From: Candidatus Enterococcus leclercqii
Lineage (GTDB): Bacteria > Bacillota > Bacilli > Lactobacillales > Enterococcaceae
Direction: 5' to 3'
NCBI RefSeq assembly: GCF_009933135.1
Contig: NZ_MAEH01000020.1
Span: forward strand, 50,614 to 114,613
DNA length: 64,000 bases
The notes under the pieces were generated by a model. That model had not been told where the DNA came from, searched no databases, and worked only from the letters and a program-made list of their open reading frames with translations. Below, one piece after another: positions 1-8,284 of the stretch; the stretch's first letter is position 1, and each line of letters opens with the position of its first letter. Made by a program: the position numbers and the translations under genes.

Positions 1-1
1 C

Positions 2-538
2 CAGCTCTCCGTCGTCTTGGATGCTGGACATGGGGGAATCGACACTGGTGCAGAAAGTCCAGATGGCAGTGTGAATGAAAAAACACTGACCTTAAAAACG
101 GCTGAAACGGTGGGAAAACTACTTTCTGACAATGGGGTGCATGTCACTTATACCCGCACAGAAGACAAGCTGTTGGCACTAAAAGATGTGACGGCAGCCG
201 CCCAAAAAGAAAATCCAGATATTTTTATCAGTTTTCACTACGATAATTTCGATTACGCCAATGGCATGCAGGGTTTTACCACTTATTATTATTACAACGA
301 AGGACAAAAGTTTGGGGAAACTGTCTCAAAAGCATTGGGTCAGAGTTTACCATTAACGAATAATGAGGTTCGCTTTGGCAACTATTATGTCATTCGGGAA
401 ACCTATGTTCCAGTCAGCCTGTTGATTGAGCTGGGCTACGTAAACAGTGATCACGATTTAGCTGAAATTACAAAGGCGGATTACCCGGACAAAGTTGCCC
501 AAGGGATATTAGCAGCACTAAAAACTTATATCCAATAG
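2..538 (+). CDS. N-acetylmuramoyl-L-alanine amidase, C-terminal part (5' end outside window)
   Basis: This is the C-terminal catalytic domain of a zinc-dependent peptidoglycan amidase (Amidase_3 family), which cuts the bond between MurNAc and the stem peptide. The reading frame is open to the left edge, so the gene is truncated by the window and the first visible residues (QLSVVLDAGHGG) are internal. Visible family marks are the first zinc histidine in DAGHGG, the glutamate in SVNEK, a second histidine in ISFHYDN and the catalytic glutamate in LIELGYVNS. The domain ends about 35 residues after that glutamate, so nothing follows it. Any export signal or SH3-type wall-binding repeats would lie upstream and cannot be seen. 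The gene ends on TAG and is followed by repeat-element copy 1, which probably terminates it. Confidence 0.9.
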   Translation, partial: QLSVVLDAGHGGIDTGAESPDGSVNEKTLTLKTAETVGKLLSDNGVHVTYTRTEDKLLALKDVTAAAQKENPDIFISFHYDNFDYANGMQGFTTYYYYNEGQKFGETVSKALGQSLPLTNNEVRFGNYYVIRETYVPVSLLIELGYVNSDHDLAEITKADYPDKVAQGILAALKTYIQ

Positions 539-610
539 CTGTCAAAGAACAGCGCAATTTTTTTACTTGCAACTTTGCCTAATCCAATCATGACTAGTTA
601 GCAATAAAAA

Positions 611-750
611 AGGTTGTGACAATTCTCTTGTCAGTGACTTTCGAAACGAACACTACCAAACGCAAGACCCCAAAAGCCGACGAACTTCCATTAAAAACAT
701 TGGAAGTTCGTCGGCTTTTTATTGCGAAAAATTTCAAACACAGACTTTTG
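611..750 (+). repeat. Dispersed hairpin element, copy 1
   Basis: First of seven related non-coding elements in this window. The 5' part holds a small hairpin (TGACAA/TTGTCA), then the conserved stretch CGAACACTACCAAACGCAAG. Next comes a perfect 15-bp central stem (676-690 with 701-715) flanked by A's on the left and T's on the right, so it can end transcription from both sides. The 3' part is ATTGCGAAAAATTTCAAAC. It lies between the convergent amidase and GNAT genes. I see no gene in 539-977; one open frame there (from 722) runs through this element and into the antisense of the GNAT gene. Confidence 0.75.
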
Positions 751-977
751 CTTCTATAGGTATGATCGTGTTCCTGCTACGGACTTGACCCAAGGATTGT
801 CGCAATTATTTGCTGGCATACCCTTTTTTATCTCTATAGATGAAAGGTTCGCCATTTACTACATAAAAGTAATTTGTTTCTCACCTTGGGTAGTCTTGAT
901 TTTGCAAGACATTAACAGGCGGATTGCCATAGTTTTAGTGACGTTTGTCCTGTATTATAAGTTGCCTAGCGCTAGAG

Positions 978-1409
978 TCAGAGGTCTTTTGTCATTGCGA
1001 TATGATCGATTCCAGCATCCTGGAAAACAGGACCATAGGCGGTGAATCCTGAATTTTCGTAAAATAAACGTGCAGTTAATTGGGCGCCGAGAGTGATTTC
1101 CCTAAAGCCTTGTTCTTTTGCGAAACGTTCAGCTTCTTCTAAAACCTTTTCTCCGAGACCTCGCCCTCGTGCTTGTTTAAGAACGGCCATTCGTTGTAAT
1201 TTGACCTGATTTTCATCAATGGGCAATAGTCGGGCAGTTGCAAGAGGCTCACCTTGATCGTAGAGTACAAAATGGATTGCATAGGCTTCGTCTTTGTCGA
1301 TTTCTCGCGACAAAGGCACCTGTTGTTCTTGAACGAATACTTTATGTCGGATTTTGACGGCATCTAAATAGATTCCGCTCATGGTATCTTTGGTATGAAC
1401 GATCACCAT
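978..1409 (-). CDS. GNAT family N-acetyltransferase
   Basis: A 143-residue single-domain acetyltransferase of the GNAT superfamily, which moves an acetyl group from acetyl-CoA to an amine. The acetyl-CoA loop appears as LKQARGRGLGEKVL near residues 76-89 (R/Q-x-x-G-x-G/A pattern), and FYENSGF near residue 117 matches the usual C-terminal motif. The N-terminal stretch IRHKVFVQEQQVP resembles the ElaA/YjcF-type subfamily. The substrate cannot be read from the sequence. ATG at 1409 is preceded by AGGAGG at good spacing. The gene stands alone, convergent with the upstream amidase gene. Confidence 0.85.
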   Translation of the reverse strand: MVIVHTKDTMSGIYLDAVKIRHKVFVQEQQVPLSREIDKDEAYAIHFVLYDQGEPLATARLLPIDENQVKLQRMAVLKQARGRGLGEKVLEEAERFAKEQGFREITLGAQLTARLFYENSGFTAYGPVFQDAGIDHIAMTKDL

Positions 1410-1696
1410 TTCTTGACCTCCTGTTCATTTGCTAAAAGCCATAAATTAGCTTTTCTTTAGTATAACTGAAAAGCACAGATTTGGAATAACGAGATGAATC
1501 GAAAAGTTTGTTCTTTCCAGTATGTATTCTGTAAGGTTTTTGGTAAGATGGACACAGATACTTTTTAATTGACTGATAAAAATGGCTGTATTTTCTTTTA
1601 AAAATTGTCAGTATGCAAAATCTCAGTTAGCAGTGCAGAGGCCTAGTTTTCTGTTCTGGTAGTTAGTTTAAAGAAAGTACGGAAAGGAATAAATAT

Positions 1697-2833
1697 ATGC
1701 TGGATAAATTGAAGAACTCCAAGCTGATGTTCTGGTCTTTGGAACTTTTGATTGTAGCCACACTGATTTTAGTTTCCACCAAGATCAATTTTATTTTTCA
1801 ACCTATTGGAACTTTCTTCACCACGTTGTTTGCACCAGTGCTGGTTGCCGGGTTTCTTTACTATTTGCTAAATCCAATCGTAGGTTTGCTGACAAAGCTG
1901 ACCAAGATGAAAAGAATCCTCGCAATCGTGATAGTGCTCTTATTGTTGCTAGGGGTAATTGTTTGGACTGTGTTAGCGGTGATTCCAAATCTGGTCAAAC
2001 AGTTGGCTTCATTGGCAGAAAATACGCCTTACTTCATCAGTTCCGTCCAAAAATGGCTGACAGAAATTGCTAAAAATCCAATTTTTAATGGTGTTGATAT
2101 CGAAGCTCAAATTGACAAACTGGATATTTCTTATGGCAGCATCATTCAAAAGTTTCTTAGTGGTTTGTCAAATAGTTTAGGCTCAATTGTCGGTGGTATT
2201 GCTTCCACGACAATGACTGTCGTGACAGCTCCCTTCATTTTGTTTTATATGTTGAAGGATGGGGAGCGCCTAGTGCCAAATATTCAACGCTTTTTCCCTG
2301 AAAAGCGGCGGGAGCAGATTGTAGAATTGTTAGGGCAGATGAACAAGACACTTTCTAGTTACATCAGCGGCCAAGCGATCGAATGTATTTTTGTTGGGAC
2401 GTTCACTTTTATCGGGTATCTGATTATCGGCGTCGATTATGCCTTCTTATTTGGGATGGTCGCCGGGATCACCAACTTGATTCCATATTTGGGACCGTAT
2501 TTGGGCTTGCTGCCAGCTGTGGCAGTGACTGTTTTCAGCTCGCCACTGCAAGCGCTGCTGTGTTGTGTAGTGGTTTTGATTGTTCAGCAGCTTGACGGAA
2601 ATGTGATTTACCCAAATGTTATCGGCAAGTCACTTCAGATCCACCCATTGACGATTATTCTGGTATTGTTGGTAGCAGGAAATATTGCTGGCCTTTTAGG
2701 CATTTTCTTGGGAGTTCCTTTCTATGCTATTTGCCGGACCATAGTAATTTTCGTGATTCGCATGATAAAAGATGATAAAATCAAGCAAAATCATTCCCTT
2801 TTGACCGATAAAACCACCAGTCTTGAGAAATGA
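1697..2833 (+). CDS. AI-2E family transporter (YdbI/TqsA-type membrane protein)
   Basis: A 378-residue polytopic membrane protein of the AI-2E exporter family (formerly UPF0118). Hydrophobic segments fall near residues 10-30, 35-60, 70-95, 155-180, 220-245, 250-275, 280-305 and 315-350, the eight-helix pattern of the family. The conserved C-terminal block GVDYAFLFGMVAGITNLIPY with the later QQLDGNVIYPNVIG is clear. Family members are associated with export of autoinducer-2 or with sodium/proton exchange; which applies here is unknown. The start follows GGAAAGGAATAAATAT. The gene is alone, with its own terminator at 2872-2896. Confidence 0.88.
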   Translation: MLDKLKNSKLMFWSLELLIVATLILVSTKINFIFQPIGTFFTTLFAPVLVAGFLYYLLNPIVGLLTKLTKMKRILAIVIVLLLLLGVIVWTVLAVIPNLVKQLASLAENTPYFISSVQKWLTEIAKNPIFNGVDIEAQIDKLDISYGSIIQKFLSGLSNSLGSIVGGIASTTMTVVTAPFILFYMLKDGERLVPNIQRFFPEKRREQIVELLGQMNKTLSSYISGQAIECIFVGTFTFIGYLIIGVDYAFLFGMVAGITNLIPYLGPYLGLLPAVAVTVFSSPLQALLCCVVVLIVQQLDGNVIYPNVIGKSLQIHPLTIILVLLVAGNIAGLLGIFLGVPFYAICRTIVIFVIRMIKDDKIKQNHSLLTDKTTSLEK

Positions 2834-2871
2834 TTTTTATTGCAAAGAAAAATGCTTTATGATACGATTTT

Positions 2872-2896
2872 AACGTGGATTTATCCACGTTTTTTT
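2872..2896 (+). terminator. Rho-independent terminator after the AI-2E family gene
   Basis: A 9-bp stem AACGTGGAT/ATCCACGTT runs directly into a T tract. It lies 38 bases after the stop codon and before the next gene, on the coding strand. Confidence 0.85.
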
Positions 2897-2940
2897 CTAC
2901 CCAAAACTAATTTTGAAGATGAAAGAGAGAGAGTGCCATT

Positions 2941-4317
2941 ATGAATGCTGACCCCGAGAGTCAGTCGCTTTTTGCGCAGATATTGTTATTGATCGTTTTG
3001 ACGTTGATCAATGCCTTTTTAGCTGCCTCAGAAATCGCTGTTGTATCCGTCAATAAAAATCGGATCGAACAAAAAGCTGAAGAAGGAGATGTCAAATCCC
3101 AGAAACTGTTGAAGGTATTGCAAAATCCTACCAACTTTCTGTCTACAATCCAAGTGGGGATCACCTTGGTCAATATTTTGTCCGGTGCATCCTTGGCTGA
3201 TACGCTTTCTTCCCGCTTAGCCCCTGTATTAGGTGGCGGTGCTGCTGCAAAAAGTATTGCAAATATCATCGTGTTGGCTATTTTGACGTATGTTTCTATC
3301 GTCTTCGGTGAGTTGTATCCTAAACGAATCGCGATGAACAAATCCGAAGAAGTTGCGAAGTTTACTTCTGGCATCATTCGAGTAATCGGCGCAATTGCAA
3401 AACCTTTTGTCTGGCTGTTGTCGGCTTCTACCAGCTTATTGGCACGGATTACACCGATGGACTTCGATGATGAAGATTCCAAGATGACCAGAGATGAAAT
3501 GCGTTATATGTTGGAAACAGAAGGTGTTTTTGAAGAAGATGAGCTGGAGATGCTTCAAGGAATTTTTTCTTTGGATACTAAGGTTGCCCGTGAAGTCATG
3601 GTGCCTCGTACGGATGCCTTTATGGTGGATATCAATGATCCGGTAAGAGAAATTTTGACCGGCATTCTAGCTGAAAACTACTCACGAATCCCAGTCTATA
3701 ATGACGATAAGGATAAGGTCGTCGGGATTCTCCATACTAAGAATTTGTTGAAAGCTTCTTTCAAAGATGGTTTCGACAAGTTGCAGATTAAAGAGATTAT
3801 GCAAGAGCCGCTGTTTGTTCCTGAAACAGTGTTTATTGATGACTTGCTGTATGAATTGAAAAAGACGCAAAATCAAATGGCGATTCTTTTGGATGAATAT
3901 GGTGGTGTCGTCGGCTTAGTTACATTAGAAGATTTATTGGAAGAAATCGTCGGTGAAATTGATGACGAATCGGATGAAGTGGAAACCCTGTATGAAAAAA
4001 TTGCCGATAATGAATACGTGATTCAAGGACGGATGTTGATTGATGAGTTCAATGAAGCATTCGGGACTGACTTGCATATGAGTGACGTGGATACGATGGC
4101 AGGCTATTTGATTACTGCATTAGGGACAATCCCAGATGCTGATGATGCACTCTCCTTTGATGTGGACAATGTAACCTTGATATCAGAAGAAATGGAAGGC
4201 TCCCGAGTGTTGAAAATTCGTGTTCTTTTCCATGATCCAGAAGAACATGAGGTTGAACCGGAAGAAGAGCGGCGCCATTTTCGTAAAGAATTCGAAGACG
4301 ATGAGCCTCGCAGATGA
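2941..4317 (+). CDS. Hemolysin-C/CNNM family membrane protein with CBS pair and CorC domain
   Basis: A 458-residue membrane protein of the CNNM/TlyC group. The order of parts is an N-terminal DUF21 membrane domain (about 10-190, with hydrophobic runs near 10-30, 65-90, 100-125 and 140-160), a CBS pair (about 215-335, including VPRTDAFMVD, SRIPVYNDD and the LLDEYGGVVGLVTLEDLLEE signature), and a C-terminal CorC_HlyC domain (about 350-435). Family members are linked to magnesium or cobalt efflux; the haemolysin name is historical. The tail is very acidic and then basic (EPEEERRHFRKE). ATG at 2941 follows GAGAGAGAGTGCCATT, a weak ribosome site. It is monocistronic; repeat copy 2 lies downstream. 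Confidence 0.9.
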   Translation: MNADPESQSLFAQILLLIVLTLINAFLAASEIAVVSVNKNRIEQKAEEGDVKSQKLLKVLQNPTNFLSTIQVGITLVNILSGASLADTLSSRLAPVLGGGAAAKSIANIIVLAILTYVSIVFGELYPKRIAMNKSEEVAKFTSGIIRVIGAIAKPFVWLLSASTSLLARITPMDFDDEDSKMTRDEMRYMLETEGVFEEDELEMLQGIFSLDTKVAREVMVPRTDAFMVDINDPVREILTGILAENYSRIPVYNDDKDKVVGILHTKNLLKASFKDGFDKLQIKEIMQEPLFVPETVFIDDLLYELKKTQNQMAILLDEYGGVVGLVTLEDLLEEIVGEIDDESDEVETLYEKIADNEYVIQGRMLIDEFNEAFGTDLHMSDVDTMAGYLITALGTIPDADDALSFDVDNVTLISEEMEGSRVLKIRVLFHDPEEHEVEPEEERRHFRKEFEDDEPRR

Positions 4318-4429
4318 GCTGCCGGCGGTGGAAAAAAACGCCGTAAACAAGTGGTATCATAGCCTTAAGGTGGACGGACAAACGTCCTGTCTGCGCCTTT
4401 GGAAGAAGCACTCTCAAACGTGAGCTGCA

Positions 4430-4617
4430 AGGAAGACGGAGCTGTGACAATAGTTGAGCCACCGTCTTCTGAAACGAATATTACCAAACGTGAGACCCCA
4501 AAAGTCGACCATCTTCCTTGGAATCATTGGAAGATAGTCGGCTTTTTATTGCTAAAAATTTCAACTGCTGGCTTACCTTAATTTCATCAAACACTAGGTA
4601 AGTCCGTGTCATTCCCT
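4430..4617 (+). repeat. Dispersed hairpin element, copy 2
   Basis: The best-developed copy, with three hairpins. HP1 pairs GAAGACGG (4432-4439) with CCGTCTTC (4462-4469) around CTGTGACAATAGTTGAG. The conserved linker GAATATTACCAAACGTGAG follows. HP2 (4504-4542) is a 14-position stem with one mismatch and G-T pairs, with the T tract after it. GCTAAAAATTTCAA follows, and HP3 pairs 4570-4578 with 4596-4604. It sits between the CBS-domain gene and xerD. In the rest of the 420-base gap I see only an imperfect hairpin around 4370-4402 and the xerD ribosome site. Confidence 0.75.
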
Positions 4618-4738
4618 TTTTATTTATACCTAATGAAAACATGCTTGCTTATTGGATAATTCTTGCGCCTGTGGATTTCTACTATCGAAATCGACGGTTA
4701 TTTGCTATGATAGAAAAGCGAAAGTTGAGGGGAAGACT

Positions 4739-5629
4739 ATGGAAGAGCAAATTGTTGATTACCTTCATTATTTGCTGATCGAAAGAGGCTTGTCAAAAAA
4801 TACCCGTGAAAGCTATGAGCGGGATCTGAATCAATACCTGGATTATTTGAAAAAAAATAATATTACTTCTTGGCAAAATGTCGATCGCTTTTTAATTTTA
4901 GGATTACTGCAGCAGTTACAGACTGAAGGGAAATCTTCGGCAACAATCGCCCGCATGATCTCAAGTTTGCGCCGTTTCCATCAATTTTTGCGGCAAGAAC
5001 GTTATACCGATCACGATCCGATGCAACACATCGAATCACCGAAAAAGCAACAACGCTTACCGGATACGCTGAGTCTGGAAGAAGTGGAGCAGCTTATTGA
5101 AACACCAGATACAAAAGAGCTGTTGGGGCTGCGAGACCGGGCGATATTAGAGGTTATGTATGCCACTGGTTTGCGAGTCAGCGAATTGATTGGCTTGAAA
5201 TTGAAGGATTTGCATCTGAGTATCGGTCTGTTGCAGACGTTGGGTAAAGGAGACAAAGAACGCATCGTACCTTTAGGAGATTATGCAATTGAATGGCTTG
5301 GTCGTTATTTGGATGAATCCCGACCACTATTGACAACTAAACATCCTGAAGAAGATCATTTATTTGTCAATCACCACGGAACAGGACTGTCGCGGCAAGG
5401 AATTTGGAAAAATCTCAAACAGATCGTGCGCCAAGCAGGTATCACAAAAACCGTTACACCTCATACGCTGCGTCACAGCTTTGCCACCCATCTTTTGGAA
5501 AATGGGGCGGATCTTAGAACTGTACAGGAGTTGTTAGGGCACGCGGACATTTCGACGACACAAATCTATACGCATATTACTAAAAAACGCATGACCGATG
5601 TGTACAAAGAATATTTTCCGCGGGCTTAA
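4739..5629 (+). CDS. xerD: Site-specific tyrosine recombinase XerD
   Basis: A 296-residue tyrosine recombinase that, with XerC or a second copy, resolves chromosome dimers at dif. The N-terminal SAM-like core-binding domain is residues 1-85 (LIERGLSKNTRESYERDL). The catalytic domain carries the arginine in ATGLRVSELIGL, the lysine in GKGDKERIVPL, the HTLRHSFATHLL box, the LGHADISTTQ histidine and the tyrosine in IYTH. Length and motifs match XerD rather than a phage integrase. The reading frame is open upstream to 4652, but ATG 4739 is preceded by GAGGGGAAG and gives the family-normal start MEEQIVDYL. It leads a cluster with scpA, scpB and rluB, the usual Firmicutes order. Confidence 0.93.
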   Translation: MEEQIVDYLHYLLIERGLSKNTRESYERDLNQYLDYLKKNNITSWQNVDRFLILGLLQQLQTEGKSSATIARMISSLRRFHQFLRQERYTDHDPMQHIESPKKQQRLPDTLSLEEVEQLIETPDTKELLGLRDRAILEVMYATGLRVSELIGLKLKDLHLSIGLLQTLGKGDKERIVPLGDYAIEWLGRYLDESRPLLTTKHPEEDHLFVNHHGTGLSRQGIWKNLKQIVRQAGITKTVTPHTLRHSFATHLLENGADLRTVQELLGHADISTTQIYTHITKKRMTDVYKEYFPRA

Positions 5630-5659
5630 AACGCCCCGCGAAGTGAGAGGAATCGGCAG

Positions 5660-6424
5660 TTGGAAGAGATCAAAATCAAATTGGATGTTTTTGAAGGACC
5701 GTTAGATCTGTTGTTGCATCTGATTCAAAAGTTGGAAATTGATATTTACGATATCCCAATTTCTGATGTGACAGAACAGTACATGGGTTACATTCATGCG
5801 ATGAAGACACTGGAGCTGGAATTGGCAGGAGAATATTTGGTAATGGCCGCGACATTGATGGCGATTAAATCCCAAATGCTGCTACCAAAGCCTGAGCTGG
5901 AGCTAGAAACCGAAGAGTATGAAGAAGATCCCCGTGAAGCATTAGTGACTCAACTTTTAGAGTATCGGAAGTTTAAATATGCTGCTGAGTTATTGTCTGA
6001 AAAAGAAGAAGAGCGCAGCCAGTTTTATACTAAAGAACCGATGGATGTTGATGAATATAAAGACGAGGATCCGGCACTACCAGAAAACCAGTTGACGACT
6101 ATCGACTTGTTCTTGGCTTTTCATGCCATGTTGGAAAAACGGAAAAAACGGCGGGTAGTTGAGACTACGATTGCCGCAGATGAGACTTCAATTGAAGATA
6201 AGATGACGGACATTAAGAACTCTTTGTCATCACTTTCTCCAAATGTAGGACGCAGCTTAGCGACATTTTTGACCAGCTATTCTAAGGCTGAGATTGTGAC
6301 TACATTTATGGCGATGCTAGAGTTGATGAAAAATCGCCAAGTTCGTGTGACACAAGAAGAGAATTATTCGGAAATCATGCTTTATGCAGTGAAAGAGGAC
6401 GAGGCAAATGAACAAAAAGAGTGA
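5660..6424 (+). CDS. scpA: Segregation and condensation protein A
   Basis: A 254-residue kleisin that, with ScpB and SMC, forms the bacterial condensin that compacts and segregates the chromosome. The N-terminal block LDVFEGPLDLLLHLIQKLEIDIYDI is the family signature that binds SMC; here only its first part is needed to recognise it (VFEGPLDLLLHL). The middle is acidic (residues 85-150) and the C-terminal winged helix follows (about 180-250). It begins with TTG at 5660, after AGTGAGAGG, 30 bases past xerD. Its end overlaps scpB by 17 bases, which suggests coupled translation. Confidence 0.94.
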   Translation: MEEIKIKLDVFEGPLDLLLHLIQKLEIDIYDIPISDVTEQYMGYIHAMKTLELELAGEYLVMAATLMAIKSQMLLPKPELELETEEYEEDPREALVTQLLEYRKFKYAAELLSEKEEERSQFYTKEPMDVDEYKDEDPALPENQLTTIDLFLAFHAMLEKRKKRRVVETTIAADETSIEDKMTDIKNSLSSLSPNVGRSLATFLTSYSKAEIVTTFMAMLELMKNRQVRVTQEENYSEIMLYAVKEDEANEQKE

Positions 6425-7163
6425 ATTGGAAGCACTGCTGTTTGTCGTGGGTGATGAAGGAATCGGTTTAGACGAGCTGAGTTTTCTTTTGAGCACGAAA
6501 ACAGCGGCAGTTTATGATTTGATTCAGGAACTGCAAAAGGATTATCAGGAGAACACGGCCTCTGCTCTAAATATATTGGAAGTTGGAAACCATTTTGTAC
6601 TGACCACTAAGCGAGAGTTTGCGCCACTATTGAAAAAATATGCCCAATCGCCGCTAGCTAATCGGCTTTCTCAGGCGGCTTTGGAAACATTGGCAATCAT
6701 TGCTTATAAACAGCCCATCACAAGAATCGAGGTCGATGAAATACGAGGAGTTCAGTCTTCGGGTTCTGTCCAAAAGTTAGTCGCACGACAGCTGGTTGAA
6801 GAAAAAGGCCGTGTGGATGGACCAGGGCGAGCCATTTTGTATGGGACTACCACGTATTTTATGGATTATTTCGGGTTAAAGGGCTTAGAGGAGCTACCGG
6901 ATATTCAATCGATGGAAAGCGAGCTCGAGGAAGAATTGCCGTTGGATCTGTTTTTTGATCGCTACCAAGAGGAGTTGGCCGATGCTCAGGTTGCTTCAAA
7001 CGTTTATCAGGAGCAGCAGGCACAAAAGAAAAGTGAAATTGAGGAATTAAAAAGGGATGATCCGTCGCGAAACGATGAAGCAATTCTAACGGAATCTTTA
7101 GCAGAAATAGAAGACGACGAATTGACAGGATTTACTTCTTTGTCAGGAAATGAGGAAAAATAG
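6408..7163 (+). CDS. scpB: Segregation and condensation protein B
   Basis: A 251-residue partner of ScpA in the SMC complex. The two tandem winged-helix domains are at about 1-80 and 90-165; ALETLAIIAYKQPITRIE and VDGPGRAILYGTT are the recognised family motifs. The region after residue 175 is a long acidic, low-complexity tail, longer than the roughly 200-residue form of many relatives and variable in this group. ATG 6408 lies inside the end of scpA, and the gene ends one base before rluB, so the three are one transcription unit. Confidence 0.94.
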   Translation: MNKKSELEALLFVVGDEGIGLDELSFLLSTKTAAVYDLIQELQKDYQENTASALNILEVGNHFVLTTKREFAPLLKKYAQSPLANRLSQAALETLAIIAYKQPITRIEVDEIRGVQSSGSVQKLVARQLVEEKGRVDGPGRAILYGTTTYFMDYFGLKGLEELPDIQSMESELEEELPLDLFFDRYQEELADAQVASNVYQEQQAQKKSEIEELKRDDPSRNDEAILTESLAEIEDDELTGFTSLSGNEEK

Positions 7164-7880
7164 ATGGAAAGATTACAAAAGGTGATTGCTCATGCCGGCA
7201 TCGCTTCAAGACGAAAAGCAGAGGAGCTGATTTTGAATGGGCGGGTCAAGGTCAATGGCGAGCTGATTAGAGAATTAGGTGTCAAAGTCAGCAGTAAGGA
7301 CCGTGTTGAAGTGGATGATGTGCCAATCTATCAAGAAGAACCGGTGTATTTCGTATTTTACAAACCCCGCGGTGTGATTTCGGCAGTTTCTGATGACAAG
7401 GGCCGCAAAGTCGTAGTGGATTATTTCACTGATGTGCCGGAACGAATCTATCCAGTAGGACGGTTGGACTATGACACCTCTGGCTTATTGTTGTTGACAA
7501 ATGATGGTGAGTTCGCCCAACGATTGACTCATCCGAAGCATGAGGTAGATAAGGTTTATGTTGCTAAGCTCAAAGGTGTGGCGGATCAGAAAAACCTGTA
7601 TCCACTGACAAAAGGCATGCGCATCGATGGCCATCGCGTGGCACCGGCTCGTTATGAAATTCTGTCAACTGACTTGAAAGCACAAAACAGTATTGTTGCT
7701 TTGACGATTCACGAAGGACGTAATCATCAAGTTAAAAATATGTTTCAGGCGGTGGGCTTGCCAGTTCAGAAATTGAAACGGGAAAAATATGGTGACTTGA
7801 CGTTAGCAGGCTTGCGCCCGGGAGAATTCCGGCAGCTGAATAAAAAAGAAGTGGCGTCTTTATTAAGTCAATCCAAGTAA
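7164..7880 (+). CDS. rluB: 23S rRNA pseudouridine synthase B
   Basis: A 238-residue RsuA/RluB-type pseudouridine synthase, expected to modify a uridine in helix 89/90 of 23S rRNA. An S4 RNA-binding domain occupies residues 1-50 (IASRRKAEELILNGRVKVNG), and the catalytic domain has the aspartate in VGRLDYDTSGLLLLTNDG (about residue 100). The C-terminal block EGRNHQVKNMF is also typical. ATG immediately follows the scpB stop codon, with the ribosome site GAGGAAAAAT inside scpB. It ends the xerD cluster. No clear terminator follows before the riboswitch promoter. Confidence 0.92.
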   Translation: MERLQKVIAHAGIASRRKAEELILNGRVKVNGELIRELGVKVSSKDRVEVDDVPIYQEEPVYFVFYKPRGVISAVSDDKGRKVVVDYFTDVPERIYPVGRLDYDTSGLLLLTNDGEFAQRLTHPKHEVDKVYVAKLKGVADQKNLYPLTKGMRIDGHRVAPARYEILSTDLKAQNSIVALTIHEGRNHQVKNMFQAVGLPVQKLKREKYGDLTLAGLRPGEFRQLNKKEVASLLSQSK

Positions 7881-7894
7881 TAAGAATCAAAGAC

Positions 7895-7922
7895 TTGCAA
7901 TAGATGCCAGTTCCTGTATAAT
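7895..7922 (+). promoter_or_regulatory. Promoter of the FMN riboswitch-ribU transcript
   Basis: A TTGCAA -35 box, a 16-base spacer and a perfect TATAAT -10 box. The predicted transcript would start near 7929, about 15 bases before the riboswitch aptamer. It begins just after the rluB stop. Confidence 0.75.
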
Positions 7923-7942
7923 AAACCTGTAAAACTTAATAA

Positions 7943-8068
7943 AGGTTCGTCTTCAGGGGCAGGGTGAAATTCCCGACCGGTGGTATAGTCCACGAACCGT
8001 CGCACTGCGGCGGCTGAATCGGTGCAATTCCGATACCGACAGTACAGTCTGGATAAAGAAGATAGGGC
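7943..8068 (+). promoter_or_regulatory. FMN riboswitch (RFN element)
   Basis: The RFN aptamer can be read directly: the opening GGTTCGTCTTCAGGGGCAGG, then GTGAAATTCCCGACCGGTGG, TAGTCCACGAACC, the closing arm region and GATAAAGAAGATAGGG. It binds flavin mononucleotide and lowers expression of the downstream riboflavin transporter gene. The aptamer is followed by a short terminator-like hairpin at 8111-8135 and a further 150-base leader before ribU. Confidence 0.95.
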
Positions 8069-8110
8069 TTATTTGTGCGCACTATGCCAGATGACTCTAA
8101 CTCTGTTTTC

Positions 8111-8135
8111 CCCTGGAAAGCAGGGTTTTTCTTTT
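8111..8135 (+). terminator. Probable riboswitch-controlled terminator
   Basis: A short hairpin CCCTG/CAGGG followed by TTTTTCTTTT, downstream of the FMN aptamer. The stem is only five pairs. A competing long-range pairing is possible between AACTCTGT (8099-8106) and ACAGAGTT (8169-8176). It is the likeliest expression platform, but this is inferred. Confidence 0.5.
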
Positions 8136-8284
8136 GCCGTCGATTTTTTATTGCGACAGCAAATGGTGACAGAGTTCCGCGGAATCTGACTAAGGCAGCA
8201 AAGAGGTTCGTTTGAAGATGGATCCTTTACCACTAACGAGGAAATAGACAACTGTTTCCTGACACCAGAGGAGAGGATTTCAAA

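Noticed and set aside
722..1045. Forward open frame of 107 codons
   Set aside because: It begins inside repeat copy 1 and ends antisense to the GNAT gene. It has no ribosome site and no recognisable composition.
4652..4738. 29-residue N-terminal extension of XerD
   Set aside because: No ribosome site precedes it, and XerD proteins start near MEEQIVDYL.
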